From: Comamonas aquatica NBRC 14918
GTDB lineage: Bacteria; Pseudomonadota; Gammaproteobacteria; Burkholderiales; Burkholderiaceae_C
Assembly (NCBI RefSeq): GCF_000739875.1
Contig: NZ_BBJR01000046.1
Location: 1-64,000, forward strand
Direction: 5' to 3'
Length of the DNA stretch: 64,000 nt
This document shows positions 8,636 through 18,128 of this stretch, one piece after another (the first letter of the stretch is position 1; the number at the start of each line of letters is the position of its first letter). The translations under genes were made by a program, and so were the position numbers. The notes below the pieces were generated by a model that searched no databases, was not told the DNA's origin, and was given only the letters and a program-made list of their open reading frames with translations.

Positions 8636-9874
8636 TCAGTCCTGCCAGGGCGTGCCAAAGGCCAGCTGCCACGCCTGGGCCAGGTCTTGCATCAGGTCCT
8701 GCGGGTCTTCCAGCCCGACGCAAAAGCGCACCACGGAGCCGGCCTGCAGGCTGCCGCGCCCGCCGCTGCGCATGCTGTCGATGTCATAGGGCACGACCAG
8801 GCTCATCGGCCCGCCCCAGCTGTAGCCCAGGCGGAACAGTTGCAGGCTGTCGCAGAATTTGTCGATAGCGGCACGGTCGTAGCGCGAATCGATCACCACG
8901 CTGAACAGGCCCGCAGCCGCGCCCTGGCCCTGGTTGGCGGCGCCGCACAGCTGCTGCCAGTGGGCATGGCCGGGCGCTCCGGCAAAAGCCGGGTGCAGCA
9001 GTTGCACCACAGCGCTCTGGCGCTGCAGCGCCGCCGCCAGGGTGCGGGCCGACAGGTCGTGCGCGCGATAGCGCAGGGCCACGCTGGACAGCGAGCGCAG
9101 CACCAGCTCCGCATCGTTGGCGCCGATGCCAATACCCAGGCGCATGTGCGTCAGCTTGATGCGCATGTGCAGGGCCGCGTCCGCCGTGATGATGCTGCCC
9201 ATCAGCACGTCGCCACCACCACTCGGGTACTTGGTCAGCGCGTGCGCGGACACATCCACCCCCAGGCTGCCGCCATCGGCCAGCAGGTCGAACGGCTGGA
9301 AGGCCAGGCCCGCGCCCCAGGTGTTGTCCAGCACCGTGGTCACGCCGCGCGCGCGGCAGGCCTGGACCTGGGCGATCAGATCGGGGAACTCCATGCTCAC
9401 GCTGCCCGGGGCTTCCAGCCACACCAGCGTGGTCGCCGGCGTGATCTTGGCCTGCAGGTCGGCCACATCCATGGGGTTGTAGAGCACCGGGCGGATGCCC
9501 CAGCGGGTCAGCTCGTGGTCGGCAAAATCCTTGTTCGGGCCGTAGGCGTTGTCGGGAATCAGCACCTCATCGCCCGCAGACAGCAGGCCCAGGGCCACGG
9601 TGCTGATGGCGCTCAGCCCGCTGGGCACCAGCAGGCACTGCTGGCCCCCCTCCAGGCTGCACAGGCGCTCTTCCAGCTGGTAGGTCGTGGGCGTGCCATG
9701 CAGGCCATAGGTGTAGCCGCTCTTGTCCAGCCAGCGGCGTGTACGCATGTCCTGCACGTTGTCGAACAGGACGGTGGAAGCCTTGTGCACCGCCGGCTGC
9801 GGCGCGGAGAAAGCGGCGGGGGCCTGGTACGCGTGGTGTACCAGCTCGGTCGTGATGTGGCGTGCTTGCTTCAT
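8636..9874 (-). CDS. metC: Cystathionine beta-lyase (Cys/Met metabolism PLP enzyme)
   Basis: PLP-dependent gamma-family enzyme of 412 aa that cleaves cystathionine to homocysteine, pyruvate and ammonia in methionine synthesis. Visible marks are YTYGLHGTPTTYQLEERL, LVPSGLSAISTVALGLLSAG (phosphate binding), LDNTWGAGL, and the PLP lysine in SAHALTKYPSGGGDVLMG. The start ATG 9874 (MKQARHITTE) is preferred over GTG 9880. A homologous gamma-family lyase cannot be excluded, but the SAHALTKY and TPTTYQLE patterns fit MetC. Single gene, preceded on the same strand by a BON lipoprotein gene with its own terminator. Confidence 0.9.
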   Translation of the reverse strand: MKQARHITTELVHHAYQAPAAFSAPQPAVHKASTVLFDNVQDMRTRRWLDKSGYTYGLHGTPTTYQLEERLCSLEGGQQCLLVPSGLSAISTVALGLLSAGDEVLIPDNAYGPNKDFADHELTRWGIRPVLYNPMDVADLQAKITPATTLVWLEAPGSVSMEFPDLIAQVQACRARGVTTVLDNTWGAGLAFQPFDLLADGGSLGVDVSAHALTKYPSGGGDVLMGSIITADAALHMRIKLTHMRLGIGIGANDAELVLRSLSSVALRYRAHDLSARTLAAALQRQSAVVQLLHPAFAGAPGHAHWQQLCGAANQGQGAAAGLFSVVIDSRYDRAAIDKFCDSLQLFRLGYSWGGPMSLVVPYDIDSMRSGGRGSLQAGSVVRFCVGLEDPQDLMQDLAQAWQLAFGTPWQD

Positions 9875-9913
9875 GCCCACATGTTAAGCCGCCCACCGCG
9901 CGCACCGGCCAAG

Positions 9914-9937
9914 AAAAAGCCGCCCGAAGGCGGCCTT
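9914..9937 (-). terminator. Intrinsic terminator of the BON lipoprotein gene
   Basis: GCCGCC-CGAA-GGCGGC stem; on the minus strand it is followed by TTTTTCTT. It separates the lipoprotein gene from metC. Confidence 0.8.
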
Positions 9938-9957
9938 CTTGGAAACCGTGCGCCGGA

Positions 9958-10443
9958 TTACTTCACGGTCAGCAAGTTGTTGACGGAGGACACGCCCTCC
10001 ACGGCCTTGGCCAGTTGCTCGGCACGGTCCTTGCCCGCCTGATTGGGGGCTTCGCCGTGCAGGGTGACCACGCTGCCCTTGGTGTCCACATTGATCTTCA
10101 GCGCGCTCAGGTCGGCATCCCCCACCAGTGCGGCCTTGACCTTGGCGGTGATGCTGGCCTCGCTGGCCACGGCCAGGGCGTCGCTGGCCACATCCTTAGT
10201 GGCATCGGCAGCCTGCTGTGCGGCCTCCTTGGTGGCCTCTACGGCGTTTTCCATTTTCTGACCGGCTGCCTCGGCGGCGCGGTCTGCCTCCATCTTGGCC
10301 TTTTCAGCAGCTTGCTCGGTACGCTCAATGGTGTTGTCCAGCTTCTGGCCGGCAGTTTCTTCCTTGGGTCCGCATGCGGCCAGGCCCAGGGCCAGGGCCG
10401 AGACAGCCAGCACTTGAACAACGCGCTTGTGAGATATCGACAT
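9958..10443 (-). CDS. BON-domain lipoprotein (OsmY-like)
   Basis: Envelope lipoprotein of 161 aa. The signal peptide ends in a lipobox (LGLAAC, Cys about residue 24). An alanine/lysine/glutamate-rich helical stretch (about 35-85), likely to form a coiled coil, leads into one C-terminal BON domain (about 90-160) with ITAKVKAALVGDADLSALKI and GSVVTLHGEAPNQAGKDRAE. BON domains bind membranes or phospholipid and occur in osmotic-stress proteins. Start 10443 is chosen since it places a proper signal peptide; the in-frame start at 10470 would bury it. Confidence 0.9.
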   Translation of the reverse strand: MSISHKRVVQVLAVSALALGLAACGPKEETAGQKLDNTIERTEQAAEKAKMEADRAAEAAGQKMENAVEATKEAAQQAADATKDVASDALAVASEASITAKVKAALVGDADLSALKINVDTKGSVVTLHGEAPNQAGKDRAEQLAKAVEGVSSVNNLLTVK

Positions 10444-10618
10444 GTGTGAAAGCTCCTCATCAATCTTCATATAGGCAAAGCCACGGCCTCAACACCGTGA
10501 CGACGTGGGGTGAATCCTAGTGGCAACCCGAATCCAGCCCGGTCGGAGAGGGCCGAAGCGTCCGTAGGACAAGCACGAACATCCAAGACGCCCTGCAATC
10601 CCTCCACAATAGCGGCTT

Positions 10619-12277
10619 ATGCAATTGAAACAGTGGTTCCCCTTCCTGGCCTGGCCCCGCCCCACCTGGGCGCTGGCCCGCGGCGAAATGCTGGCAGGGG
10701 TCACGGTCGGCCTGATGCTGCTGCCCCAGGGCGTGGCCTATGCTGCACTCGCGGGCATGCCGCTGGTCACCGGCATCTACGCCGCCCTGCTGCCTTCGCT
10801 GGTGGCCGTGCTGTGGAGCAATTCCCCCCGCCTGGGCGTCGGCCCCACAGCCCTGACCAGCCTGCTGATCGGTGCGTCGCTGGCCGGCATGGCCGAACCC
10901 GGCAGCGCCCACTGGGTCACCCTGGCCTGCTGGATGGCCATCATGGCCGGCGCCGTGCAGTGGCTGCTGGGCGCGCTGCGCAGCGGCTGGCTGGTCAACC
11001 TGGTCACCTCGCCGGTGCTGAACGGCTTCACCCAGGCAGCAGGCATCCTGATCCTGCTGTCGCAGCTGCCCGACCTGCTGGGGCTGCGCAGCACCTGGAG
11101 CGCCTGGTTCCACAACCCCGATTTGCACCACTTCGACGGCTGGGCCGCCGGCTTTGGCCTGGGCGGGCTGGGCCTGCTGCTGCTGCTCAAGAAACTAGCC
11201 CCGCGCTGGCCCGCGGCCGTGCTGGTGGTGGCCTTGTGCGGCATGCTGAGCGCCGCCCTGGGCTATGCCGAACGCGACGGCAACATCGTCGGCCACCTGC
11301 CGGCAGGCCTGCCCGGGCTGAGCTGGCCAGCCGCCATCGGCTGGGACGAAGTCTCGCGCCTGCTGCTGCCCGTGATCATGGTCAGCCTGGTGAGTTTTCT
11401 GGAAGTGGCATCCAGCGCCCAGTTGGAGCACCGCCAGGCCGGCACGCGCTGGAATGAAAACCAGGACCTGATCGCCCAGGGCATGTCCAAAGTAGTGTCC
11501 GGCCTGAGCGGCAGCTTTGCCATCAGCGCGTCGTTTTCCCGCTCGGCCGTCACCCTGAACGTGGGCGCCAAGACCGGCTGGACCAGCGTGTTCGCGATCG
11601 GCATGGTGCTGGTGACGGTGCTGTGGCTCACGCCCTGGCTGTACCACATCCCCCAGGCAGCCCTGGCGGCGGTGGTGGTCTCGGCCGTCATCAACCTGAT
11701 CCAGCCACGCAGCCTGCAGGCGTTGTTTCGCATCTCGGCAGTGGAAGGCAGCATCGCCCTGACGACCTTCGTGCTGACCCTGGCCACCGCGCCGCGCCTG
11801 TACTGGGGGGTGCTCACGGGCGTGCTGCTGAGCCTGTGCCACTTCCTGTACCACCGCCTGCACCCGCGGATCGTTGAGATCGGCGAACACGCGGATGGCA
11901 GCCTGCGCTCGCGGGCCATCTGGAACCTGCCGCCCATCACCCCGCACGTGCTGGCCGTGCGCCTGGATGCCGAGTGGGACTTCGCCTCCTCCGCCGCGCT
12001 GGAACGCCATCTGGCCCAGGCACTGCAGGAGCATCCGGACCTGCAGGCCCTGTACCTGGACGCCCAGCCCATCAACCGGATCGATGTCACCGGCGTGGAG
12101 AGCTTTCTGCGCTTGCGCCAAAGCCTGCAAAAGCGCGGGATTGACCTGCATATCGGCGGATTGAAATTGCCGGTGCAAGCGATACTGGACAAAGCAGGAT
12201 GCCTGACCCCCGGCACCGGCCTGCACCTGCACCGTACCAATACACAAGCACTGGCTTTTTTGCGCAACGCTTATTGA
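10619..12277 (+). CDS. SulP/SLC26-family anion transporter
   Basis: Inner-membrane transporter of 552 aa. The N-terminal Sulfate_transp domain opens with the family signature around GVTVGLMLLPQGVAYAALAG, followed by GLYAAL-type and GPTALTSLL segments, giving 10-12 predicted helices up to about residue 400. A cytoplasmic STAS domain (about 430-545) closes the protein, with YLDAQPINRIDVTGVESF. Substrates in this family include sulfate, bicarbonate and dicarboxylates; the sequence alone does not decide. Monocistronic, starting 175 bases from the divergent BON gene. Confidence 0.92.
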   Translation: MQLKQWFPFLAWPRPTWALARGEMLAGVTVGLMLLPQGVAYAALAGMPLVTGIYAALLPSLVAVLWSNSPRLGVGPTALTSLLIGASLAGMAEPGSAHWVTLACWMAIMAGAVQWLLGALRSGWLVNLVTSPVLNGFTQAAGILILLSQLPDLLGLRSTWSAWFHNPDLHHFDGWAAGFGLGGLGLLLLLKKLAPRWPAAVLVVALCGMLSAALGYAERDGNIVGHLPAGLPGLSWPAAIGWDEVSRLLLPVIMVSLVSFLEVASSAQLEHRQAGTRWNENQDLIAQGMSKVVSGLSGSFAISASFSRSAVTLNVGAKTGWTSVFAIGMVLVTVLWLTPWLYHIPQAALAAVVVSAVINLIQPRSLQALFRISAVEGSIALTTFVLTLATAPRLYWGVLTGVLLSLCHFLYHRLHPRIVEIGEHADGSLRSRAIWNLPPITPHVLAVRLDAEWDFASSAALERHLAQALQEHPDLQALYLDAQPINRIDVTGVESFLRLRQSLQKRGIDLHIGGLKLPVQAILDKAGCLTPGTGLHLHRTNTQALAFLRNAY

Positions 12278-12355
12278 GGTAAATGGCAGGAAGCCCGCAC
12301 CCAGTCTGCATGGACTGCTACACTTGAACGAATTAACCACGCTGGATCGTTTTTT

Positions 12356-13144
12356 GTGACTGGTACTGCCACAACTCTCCCCATCACGCTGCATCAGCTC
12401 CGTCTGGACGGAGCGCTTGCACTGCTGGGTAAAGAAGAAAGTGCAGGCCTGCCTCCAGCGGACCACGATCCCTCCGGCCACTTGCAAGCCATCATCGATG
12501 AGCTGTGCGACCTCTCCCTGCGCGACCCGCTGACCGGTTGCGCCAACCGCCGCCAGTTCGACACCATCCTGGACCGTGAACTGGACCGTGTGGCACGCTC
12601 CGGTGACGTGGCCCTGCTGCTGATGATCGACGTGGACCATTTCAAGCGCGTCAACGACCTGCACGGCCACAACGTCGGCGACCTGGTGCTGCAAGCGGTG
12701 GCCCAGGCCCTGAATAGCTGTGTGCGCCCCATGGACACGCTGGCCCGCTATGGCGGCGAGGAATTCGCCGTCGTCCTGCCGGCCTGCCAGCCCGCCTATG
12801 GCCAGAATGTGGCCGAACGCGTGCGCAAGGCGGTCGAAGCGTTGCGCGTGCCGATCGCGCCGGGCCAGGAGTTGACCGTCACCGTCAGCATCGGCGGTGC
12901 CTACGCCCTGCAATGGATACGCAGCACGCGCAAGCTGTGGATCGAACGCGCGGACCAGCAGTTGTACCAAGCCAAGAGCCATGGCCGCAACCGGATTGAA
13001 ATCGAACAACAACCTGACAGCACCGTGACTGCAGAAGAAAAAAAACTGCTTTTTGTCCCCGATTTGACTGGCGATACCAGCTGGCCCGGGGATTGGTCCG
13101 ATGTATTCGCCGCCCCCCTGGGCTCGACAGATGGCGTCAACTGA
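12356..13144 (+). CDS. Diguanylate cyclase (GGDEF), soluble
   Basis: Protein of 262 aa beginning with GTG at 12356. A short N-terminal part precedes a GGDEF domain (about 50-215): RDPLTGCANRRQFD, MIDVDHFKRVND and the active-site RYGGEEF. The product-inhibition site RxxD is present as RPMD five residues before GGEEF, so c-di-GMP feedback is expected. The C-terminal 45 residues have no recognised domain. No transmembrane helix. Its stop lies within or just before the start of the MinD-like gene downstream, so the two are probably cotranscribed. Confidence 0.88.
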   Translation: MTGTATTLPITLHQLRLDGALALLGKEESAGLPPADHDPSGHLQAIIDELCDLSLRDPLTGCANRRQFDTILDRELDRVARSGDVALLLMIDVDHFKRVNDLHGHNVGDLVLQAVAQALNSCVRPMDTLARYGGEEFAVVLPACQPAYGQNVAERVRKAVEALRVPIAPGQELTVTVSIGGAYALQWIRSTRKLWIERADQQLYQAKSHGRNRIEIEQQPDSTVTAEEKKLLFVPDLTGDTSWPGDWSDVFAAPLGSTDGVN

Positions 13145-13154
13145 AAGCATTGAG

Positions 13155-14060
13155 ATGAGCGACGTGCTGTCCCCCCTCCACCCCACCAAGGCCACCATCC
13201 CTGGCGGCGAACTGCGCACCATCCGCACCTCGAACGCGCACATCATTGCCGTCACCAGTGGCAAAGGCGGGGTGGGCAAGACCTTTGTCTCCGCCAACCT
13301 GGCCGCCGCGCTGACCCGCCTGGGACTGCGCGTGCTGGTACTGGACGCCGACCTGGGCCTGGCCAACTTGGACGTGGTGCTAAACCTCTACCCCAAGGTG
13401 ACGCTGCACGATGTGTTCACCGGCAAGGCCTCGCTGCAAGACGCGGTGATCACAGCCCCCGGCGGCTTCCATGCGCTCTTGGCCGGCTCGGGCATGGTCG
13501 AATACTCGCGCCTGACACCCGAGGTGCGCAATCAGTTGATCCATGTGATCGACACCCTGGCCCCCAACTACGACGTGGTGCTGCTGGACACAGGCGCCGG
13601 CATCTCCGACGTGGTGCTGTTCTCGGTCTCGCTGGCCAAGGAAGTGCTGATCGTGGCCACGCCGGAACCCACCTCGCTGACCGATGCCTATGCGGCGATC
13701 AAGGTGCTGGCCACCCAGCAAAAGCGCCAGAACATGCGCCTGGTGATCAACCAGGCCATCCGCCCGGGCGATGGCCGCGCCATCACCGGCCAGCTGCAGC
13801 AGGTGCTGAACCGCTTCGTCAACACCGAGTCGGGCCTGCCCATGCGCCTGATCCACATGGGTGACATCCCGGCCGACAAGGCCGTGCGCGATGCCGTCAT
13901 GCGCCGCCAGTTGTTGCTACCCCGGGCTGCGCCGCCGCGCTGGCCGTGGCCCAGCTGGCCAGCCGCATCAAATCCATGCTACCCGCACCGCAACCCGAGT
14001 GATTGCGGCGCGATGCCCATAAAAAAGAGCTGCACAACGCAGCTCTTTTTTATGGGATGA
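13155..14060 (+). CDS. MinD/ParA-type ATPase (FlhG/FleN-like), C-terminus frameshifted
   Basis: P-loop ATPase with the deviant Walker A SGKGGVGKTFVSANLAA, then LDADLGLANLDVVLNL (switch I and adenine side) and LLDTGAGISD (Walker B). The resemblance is to FlhG/YlxH-type MinD proteins, which control flagellar number, or to ParA-like proteins; no flagellar genes are nearby. Start 13155 (MSDVLSPLHP) or 13131. After codon RRQLLL (about 13919) the frame leaves the conserved C-terminus: reading resumes properly in another frame as GCAAALAVAQLASRIKSML, ending at TGA 14000-14002, whereas the written frame runs through a terminator to 14060. This looks like a one-base deletion, mutational or from sequencing. 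Confidence 0.82.
   Translation: MSDVLSPLHPTKATIPGGELRTIRTSNAHIIAVTSGKGGVGKTFVSANLAAALTRLGLRVLVLDADLGLANLDVVLNLYPKVTLHDVFTGKASLQDAVITAPGGFHALLAGSGMVEYSRLTPEVRNQLIHVIDTLAPNYDVVLLDTGAGISDVVLFSVSLAKEVLIVATPEPTSLTDAYAAIKVLATQQKRQNMRLVINQAIRPGDGRAITGQLQQVLNRFVNTESGLPMRLIHMGDIPADKAVRDAVMRRQLLLPRAAPPRWPWPSWPAASNPCYPHRNPSDCGAMPIKKSCTTQLFFMG
14021..14051. terminator. Bidirectional intrinsic terminator
   Basis: AAAAAAGAGCTGC-ACAAC-GCAGCTCTTTTTT. It lies between the convergent MinD-like and DoxX genes and is overrun by the frameshifted reading frame. Confidence 0.88.
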
Positions 14061-14099
14061 AGGTGGCGAGCCCAACTGCCCCACCACCACCGATCACGC

Positions 14100-14513
14100 T
14101 CAAACGCGCTGGCGCTTGGCGTCCAGGCTCCAGCGGCCTGCCCCGAAGGCGGCGAAGGCCAGCAAGCCACCCGAAATGGCCAGGTTCTTGTTGAACATCA
14201 GCTGCTGCATCATGGCCTGGTCGGCTGGCAGCGACCAGTAGGCGTGGAAGAAGAAGCTGGCCACCAGGGTGAAGAACGCCAGCAGCACGGCAGCAGGGCG
14301 CACCATGAAGCCGACCAGCAGCAGCAGCCCGCCCACCAGCTCGATCAGCAGACCGACCGCCACGCCCACCTCGGGCAGGGGGAGACCCACGGATGTCGCA
14401 TAGCCGACAGCGCCGGAAAAGCCGGCAATCTTGCCAAAACCGGCAGGCACAAACAGCCACGCCAGCAGCATGCGGCCCACCAAGGCCAGGGTGTCTTGAA
14501 GAGAGTTGTTCAT
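14100..14513 (-). CDS. DoxX family membrane protein
   Basis: Inner-membrane protein of 137 aa with four hydrophobic helices. The DoxX family pattern shows in LALVGRMLLAWLFVPAGFGK, then GVAVGLLIELVGGLLLLVGF and a C-terminal FNKNLAISGGLLAFAAFG. Members are linked to redox or thiol-stress functions in some bacteria; no enzymatic role is certain. Start 14513 (MNNSLQD) fits better than 14555. It lies downstream of the pirin gene on the same strand, a common pairing, 57 bases apart. Confidence 0.88.
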   Translation of the reverse strand: MNNSLQDTLALVGRMLLAWLFVPAGFGKIAGFSGAVGYATSVGLPLPEVGVAVGLLIELVGGLLLLVGFMVRPAAVLLAFFTLVASFFFHAYWSLPADQAMMQQLMFNKNLAISGGLLAFAAFGAGRWSLDAKRQRV

Positions 14514-14570
14514 ATTCGTGTGCTTTCTATGGGCAGTGCCCTTGGGTGAATCCATCTACAAACCAGGCAC

Positions 14571-15284
14571 TCAGGGTGCCAAATCAAACACCAGCAACTC
14601 AGCAGCCTGCTGGCTCTCCATGCGCAGGCTGCGCTCATTTTCTGCAAGCAGCGCATCGCCACTTGTCAGCTTTTGCCCCGCAATCTCGATGTGGCCCTGG
14701 ACCACCAGGACATAGGCCTTGCGCCCCTGGGGCAGCACATGCTCCAGCTGCACTGTCTGCCCGGGCTGCGGACGCACCAGGCTGGCGTAGATGCGGGCAT
14801 CGGCGTTCAGGTGGACGGAGCCTTGGTGGCCGTCGGGCGACGCCACCAGGCGCAGGACATTGGTCTTTTCGGCATCACTGAAGCGCTTTTGCTCATAGCC
14901 AGGCTCGAGCTCCTTGCGGCTGGGCAGCAGCCAGATCTGCAGAAAGTGGGTGGTGCGGCCGGCCGCGTGGTTGTGTTCGCTGTGGACCACACCGGTGCCG
15001 GCCGTCATGCGCTGGACTTCGCCCGGTGCAATCGTCTGGACGTTGCCCATGCTGTCCTTGTGCGACAGCTCGCCTTCCATGACATAGCTGACGATTTCCA
15101 TGTCGTGGTGGGGGTGGGCGCCAAAGCCGGTGCCGGCTGCGATGCGGTCTTCGTTGATGACGCGCAGGTTGCCCCAGCCCATGTGGGCGGGGTCGTAGTA
15201 GCCAGCGAACGAAAAGCTGTGGAACGACTTGAGCCAGCCGTGGTCGGCGTAGCCACGTTCGTGGGATTTGCGGATTTGAATCAT
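14571..15284 (-). CDS. Pirin family protein (bicupin, possible quercetinase)
   Basis: Cytosolic bicupin of 237 aa, the typical size for YhhW-type pirins. The N-terminal cupin has the metal ligands in AHPHHDMEIVSYV and HSEHNH; the C-terminal cupin is more diverged, as usual. Family members include quercetin 2,3-dioxygenases, but physiological substrates are mostly unknown. Start 15284 (MIQIRKSHERG) is set by the family N-terminus. It is divergent from a LysR regulator with 124 bases between them, so the regulator probably controls it and doxX. Confidence 0.92.
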   Translation of the reverse strand: MIQIRKSHERGYADHGWLKSFHSFSFAGYYDPAHMGWGNLRVINEDRIAAGTGFGAHPHHDMEIVSYVMEGELSHKDSMGNVQTIAPGEVQRMTAGTGVVHSEHNHAAGRTTHFLQIWLLPSRKELEPGYEQKRFSDAEKTNVLRLVASPDGHQGSVHLNADARIYASLVRPQPGQTVQLEHVLPQGRKAYVLVVQGHIEIAGQKLTSGDALLAENERSLRMESQQAAELLVFDLAP

Positions 15285-15408
15285 GGGGTGCTCCTTGCAT
15301 CTGCGGGTCGTGACCTGCCATGTCCAGAACTGTAAGGGCGCCAGTTCCAGCGTTGATCGCCACCGTTTGATGGCATCATTCAAACTCTTTGAATGAGCGT
15401 TCCACCGC

Positions 15409-16377
15409 ATGCCCAGCCCTCGTGATGTTTTAACGCCAGACAGCCTGGCCATGTTGCAGGCCATTGCCGACACTGGCAGTTTTGCCGCTGCGGCGAGACA
15501 GTTGCACCTGGTGCCCAGTGCGCTGACCTACCGCGTGCGCCAGATGGAAGAAGCGCTGGATGTGCTGCTGTTCGACCGCAGCACCCGCCAGGCCCAGGCC
15601 ACCGAAGCGGGCCAGGCCCTGCTGACCGAGGGCATCCGCTTGCTGCAGGACATCGACGCCGTGGCGCACCGCGTGCGCCGCGTTGCCACCGGATGGGAGC
15701 CGGAACTCACCCTGGTTGCCGACGGCGTGATCTCCCAGGCCACCTTGTTCGACCTGGTTGAGGCCTTCTACGCCCTGAAGTCCCCCACCCGGATCAAGCT
15801 GGGCATGGGCACGCTGACCGGCCCGGTCGAGCTGCTGAGCACCGGCCGGGCCGACCTGGCCCTGGGCGTCGGCAGCAACAACACCAGCGTGCCCGGGCTG
15901 CAGCTGGAGGACCTGGGCGACATCACCTTTGTTTTTGCCGTGGCGCCGTTCCACCCCCTGGCGCAGGTGGAGCAGCCCATCACCGACGAACTGCTGCTGG
16001 AGCACCGCCTGATCGTCGTCGCCGACTCGGCCCAGCGCGAGCGCACCTCCATTGGCCTGCTGGGCGGCCAGGACACGTTCACGGTCGACACCGTCCAGGC
16101 CAAGATCGACGCCCAGGTGCGCGGCCTGGGCTGCGGCTTCCTGCCCGAAAGCATGGCCCGCCCCTATGTGGAGGCCGGACTGCTGGTCACCAAGCCCGTC
16201 ACCCGCCCCACACGCCAGCTGCGCATGCGCTATGCCTGGAAAAAACCCAGCAGCGGCGGACTGGGCAAGGCGTTGCACTGGTGGCTGACCCAGCTGCAAA
16301 GCCCGGTGACGCAGAAAGCCCTGCTCAACGACCACCGCCTGTCGCCCACGGCCGTGGCCGGCCCGGTACAGGTCTGA
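15409..16377 (+). CDS. LysR-family transcriptional regulator
   Basis: Regulator of 322 aa. N-terminal winged helix (about 8-65) with [25 protein letters not shown] containing the recognition helix; the rest is the periplasmic-binding-protein-like effector domain (about 95-300). It is divergently oriented from pirin-doxX, the classical LysR arrangement, which suggests it regulates them. Downstream gluQ starts four bases after its stop and may share the transcript. The effector cannot be inferred. Confidence 0.92.
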   Translation: MPSPRDVLTPDSLAMLQAIADTGSFAAAARQLHLVPSALTYRVRQMEEALDVLLFDRSTRQAQATEAGQALLTEGIRLLQDIDAVAHRVRRVATGWEPELTLVADGVISQATLFDLVEAFYALKSPTRIKLGMGTLTGPVELLSTGRADLALGVGSNNTSVPGLQLEDLGDITFVFAVAPFHPLAQVEQPITDELLLEHRLIVVADSAQRERTSIGLLGGQDTFTVDTVQAKIDAQVRGLGCGFLPESMARPYVEAGLLVTKPVTRPTRQLRMRYAWKKPSSGGLGKALHWWLTQLQSPVTQKALLNDHRLSPTAVAGPVQV

Positions 16378-16381
16378 CCCC

Positions 16382-17341
16382 ATGCCCCGCACCGCGTACC
16401 GCGGGCGCTTTGCGCCCTCGCCCACCGGGCCGCTGCATGCCGGTTCGCTGGTGGCTGCCCTGGCCAGCTGGCTGGATGCGCGCGCCCAGCACGGCACCTG
16501 GCTGGTGCGCATCGAGGACATCGACCCCCCACGCTGCCCCCCCGGGGCGGACCAGACCATCTTGCAGCAACTGGCCCAGTGCCACCTGCTGCCGGATGAA
16601 GCCCCCACCTGGCAATCGCAGCGCCACAGCCATTACGCCCAGGCCCTGGCCCAGTTGCAGCAGGCAGGCCTGGCCTATGCCTGCGGCTGCACCCGCAAGG
16701 ACATCGAGGCCGCCTGGCAGCGCCTGGGACTGTCCCACCAGCGGCATGTGGAACGCCCCTACCCCGGCACCTGCCGCCAGGGGCTGCACGGCAAGCCGGT
16801 GCGCAGCTGGCGCTTTGCCCTCGAAGCTTATGTATCCAATTGGCCTGCAGCGCAGACAGGGCAAGCGCTGAGTGCTCCTTTTTCCATAATTGACGGTTGC
16901 CTGCACTGGCACGACCGCCGCCTGGGCCCGCAACAGCAATGCCCCGGCCAGGTGGCCGGCGACTTTGTGCTGCAGCGCGCCGATGGCCTGTATGCCTACC
17001 AGCTGGCCGTGGTGGTGGACGATGCCCTGCAGGGCATCACCCACGTCGTGCGCGGCGAGGATCTGGCCGACAACACACCCCGCCAGCTGTTGCTGCAGCA
17101 CGCCTTGGGTCTGCAGCATCCGCAGTACCTGCACACCCCCCTGGTGCGCATGCCCGATGGCGAAAAACTCTCCAAACAGCATGGCGCCCCGGCGGTGGAG
17201 CTGCACCAGCCGCTGCAGGCCTTGAATGCCGCAGCCCAGGTGCTGCAACTGCCCGCGGCAAACCCCGAAACCACGGTGGCCGATGCGCTGGCGCAGTGGG
17301 TTGAAATCTGGCGCTCCACTTACAATGCGCAGCGTGACTGA
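16382..17341 (+). CDS. gluQ: Glutamyl-Q tRNA(Asp) synthetase
   Basis: Truncated class I glutamyl-tRNA synthetase of 319 aa lacking an anticodon-binding domain. It activates glutamate and attaches it to queuosine 34 of tRNA(Asp). The HIGH-like element is [23 protein letters not shown]-like is GEKLSKQHG, and zinc ligands are in YACGCTRKD and a later Cys. Codons about 152-168 are supplied by an in-frame copy of the dispersed repeat (16836-16885), which changes local composition. It overlaps trmB by 17 bases. Confidence 0.93.
   Translation: MPRTAYRGRFAPSPTGPLHAGSLVAALASWLDARAQHGTWLVRIEDIDPPRCPPGADQTILQQLAQCHLLPDEAPTWQSQRHSHYAQALAQLQQAGLAYACGCTRKDIEAAWQRLGLSHQRHVERPYPGTCRQGLHGKPVRSWRFALEAYVSNWPAAQTGQALSAPFSIIDGCLHWHDRRLGPQQQCPGQVAGDFVLQRADGLYAYQLAVVVDDALQGITHVVRGEDLADNTPRQLLLQHALGLQHPQYLHTPLVRMPDGEKLSKQHGAPAVELHQPLQALNAAAQVLQLPAANPETTVADALAQWVEIWRSTYNAQRD
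16836..16885. repeat. In-frame copy of the dispersed repeat inside gluQ
   Basis: AATTGGCCTGCAGCGC, a short loop and GCAAGCGCTGAGTGCTCC then TTTTTCC align closely with the intergenic copies at 25477 and 31286. Here the unit is translated (around ...[19 protein letters not shown]) and keeps the frame open. Confidence 0.7.
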
Positions 17342-18089
17342 GCAACAAAACACCCCCCAGGCTGCCCCGGACGCAGCCGCCCCCCAAGCACACGCCGCAG
17401 GCCAGGCCCCGGCGGATGTGGCATTTCCCAAAACCATTCGCAGCTATGTGCGCCGCACCGGCCGTGTGACCACCGGCCAGGCCAAGGCGTTCGAGGACCT
17501 GGGCCCCCAGTTCCTGCTGAGCTACGCGAACGCACCGTTCGACGCCCAGGCCGCATTCGGCCGCCCCGGTAAGCTGATCCTGGAGATCGGTTTCGGCATG
17601 GGCGAGGCCACCGCGCACATTGCCCGCGTACGCCCCGACGACAACTTCCTGTGCTGCGAAGTGCACGAGCCCGGCGTCGGCGCCCTGCTCAAGCGCATTG
17701 GCGAGCACGACATCACCAACATCCGCATCCTGCAGCACGATGCCGTGGAGGTGATCGACCAAATGCTGCCCGAAGGCAGTATTGACGGCGTGCACATCTT
17801 CTTCCCCGACCCCTGGCACAAGAAAAAGCATAACAAGCGCCGCCTGATCCAGTCGCCGCTGGTCGCCAAGCTGGCCACCCGCCTCAAACCCGGTGGCTAC
17901 ATCCACTGCGCCACCGACTGGGAACCCTATGCCGTGCAGATGCTGGAAGTGCTCAGCGCCGAACCGCAGCTGGCCAACACCGCGCAGGGCTATGCCGCCA
18001 AGCCAGATTACCGCCCGTTAACAAAGTTTGAAAATCGGGGGCTACGTTTAGGCCACGGAGTCTGGGACTTAGTCTTCACCAAGTGTTAA
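17325..18089 (+). CDS. trmB: tRNA (guanosine(46)-N7)-methyltransferase TrmB
   Basis: S-adenosylmethionine-dependent enzyme of 254 aa that makes m7G46 in the tRNA variable loop. A low-complexity Ala/Gln/Pro N-terminal stretch (about 1-35) precedes the methyltransferase fold: SAM motif [15 protein letters not shown], then [12 protein letters not shown] and the catalytic [17 protein letters not shown]. The C-terminal [17 protein letters not shown] is typical. Start 17325 follows the gluQ reading frame end with a 17-base overlap, which suggests cotranslation of two tRNA-modification genes. Confidence 0.93.
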   Translation: MRSVTEQQNTPQAAPDAAAPQAHAAGQAPADVAFPKTIRSYVRRTGRVTTGQAKAFEDLGPQFLLSYANAPFDAQAAFGRPGKLILEIGFGMGEATAHIARVRPDDNFLCCEVHEPGVGALLKRIGEHDITNIRILQHDAVEVIDQMLPEGSIDGVHIFFPDPWHKKKHNKRRLIQSPLVAKLATRLKPGGYIHCATDWEPYAVQMLEVLSAEPQLANTAQGYAAKPDYRPLTKFENRGLRLGHGVWDLVFTKC

Positions 18090-18128
18090 GCTGCGCGCTT
18101 CCTGGTTGTCACCACCGCGCCGAACTTC

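Noticed and set aside
11195-13366. A 723-codon open frame on the minus strand opposite sulP and the cyclase
   Set aside because: It covers three genes in antisense and its composition (His/Gln/Arg-rich) is that of an antisense GC-rich shadow.
13905-13930. Programmed ribosomal frameshift in the MinD-like gene
   Set aside because: No clear slippery heptamer or downstream structure; a one-base deletion is simpler.
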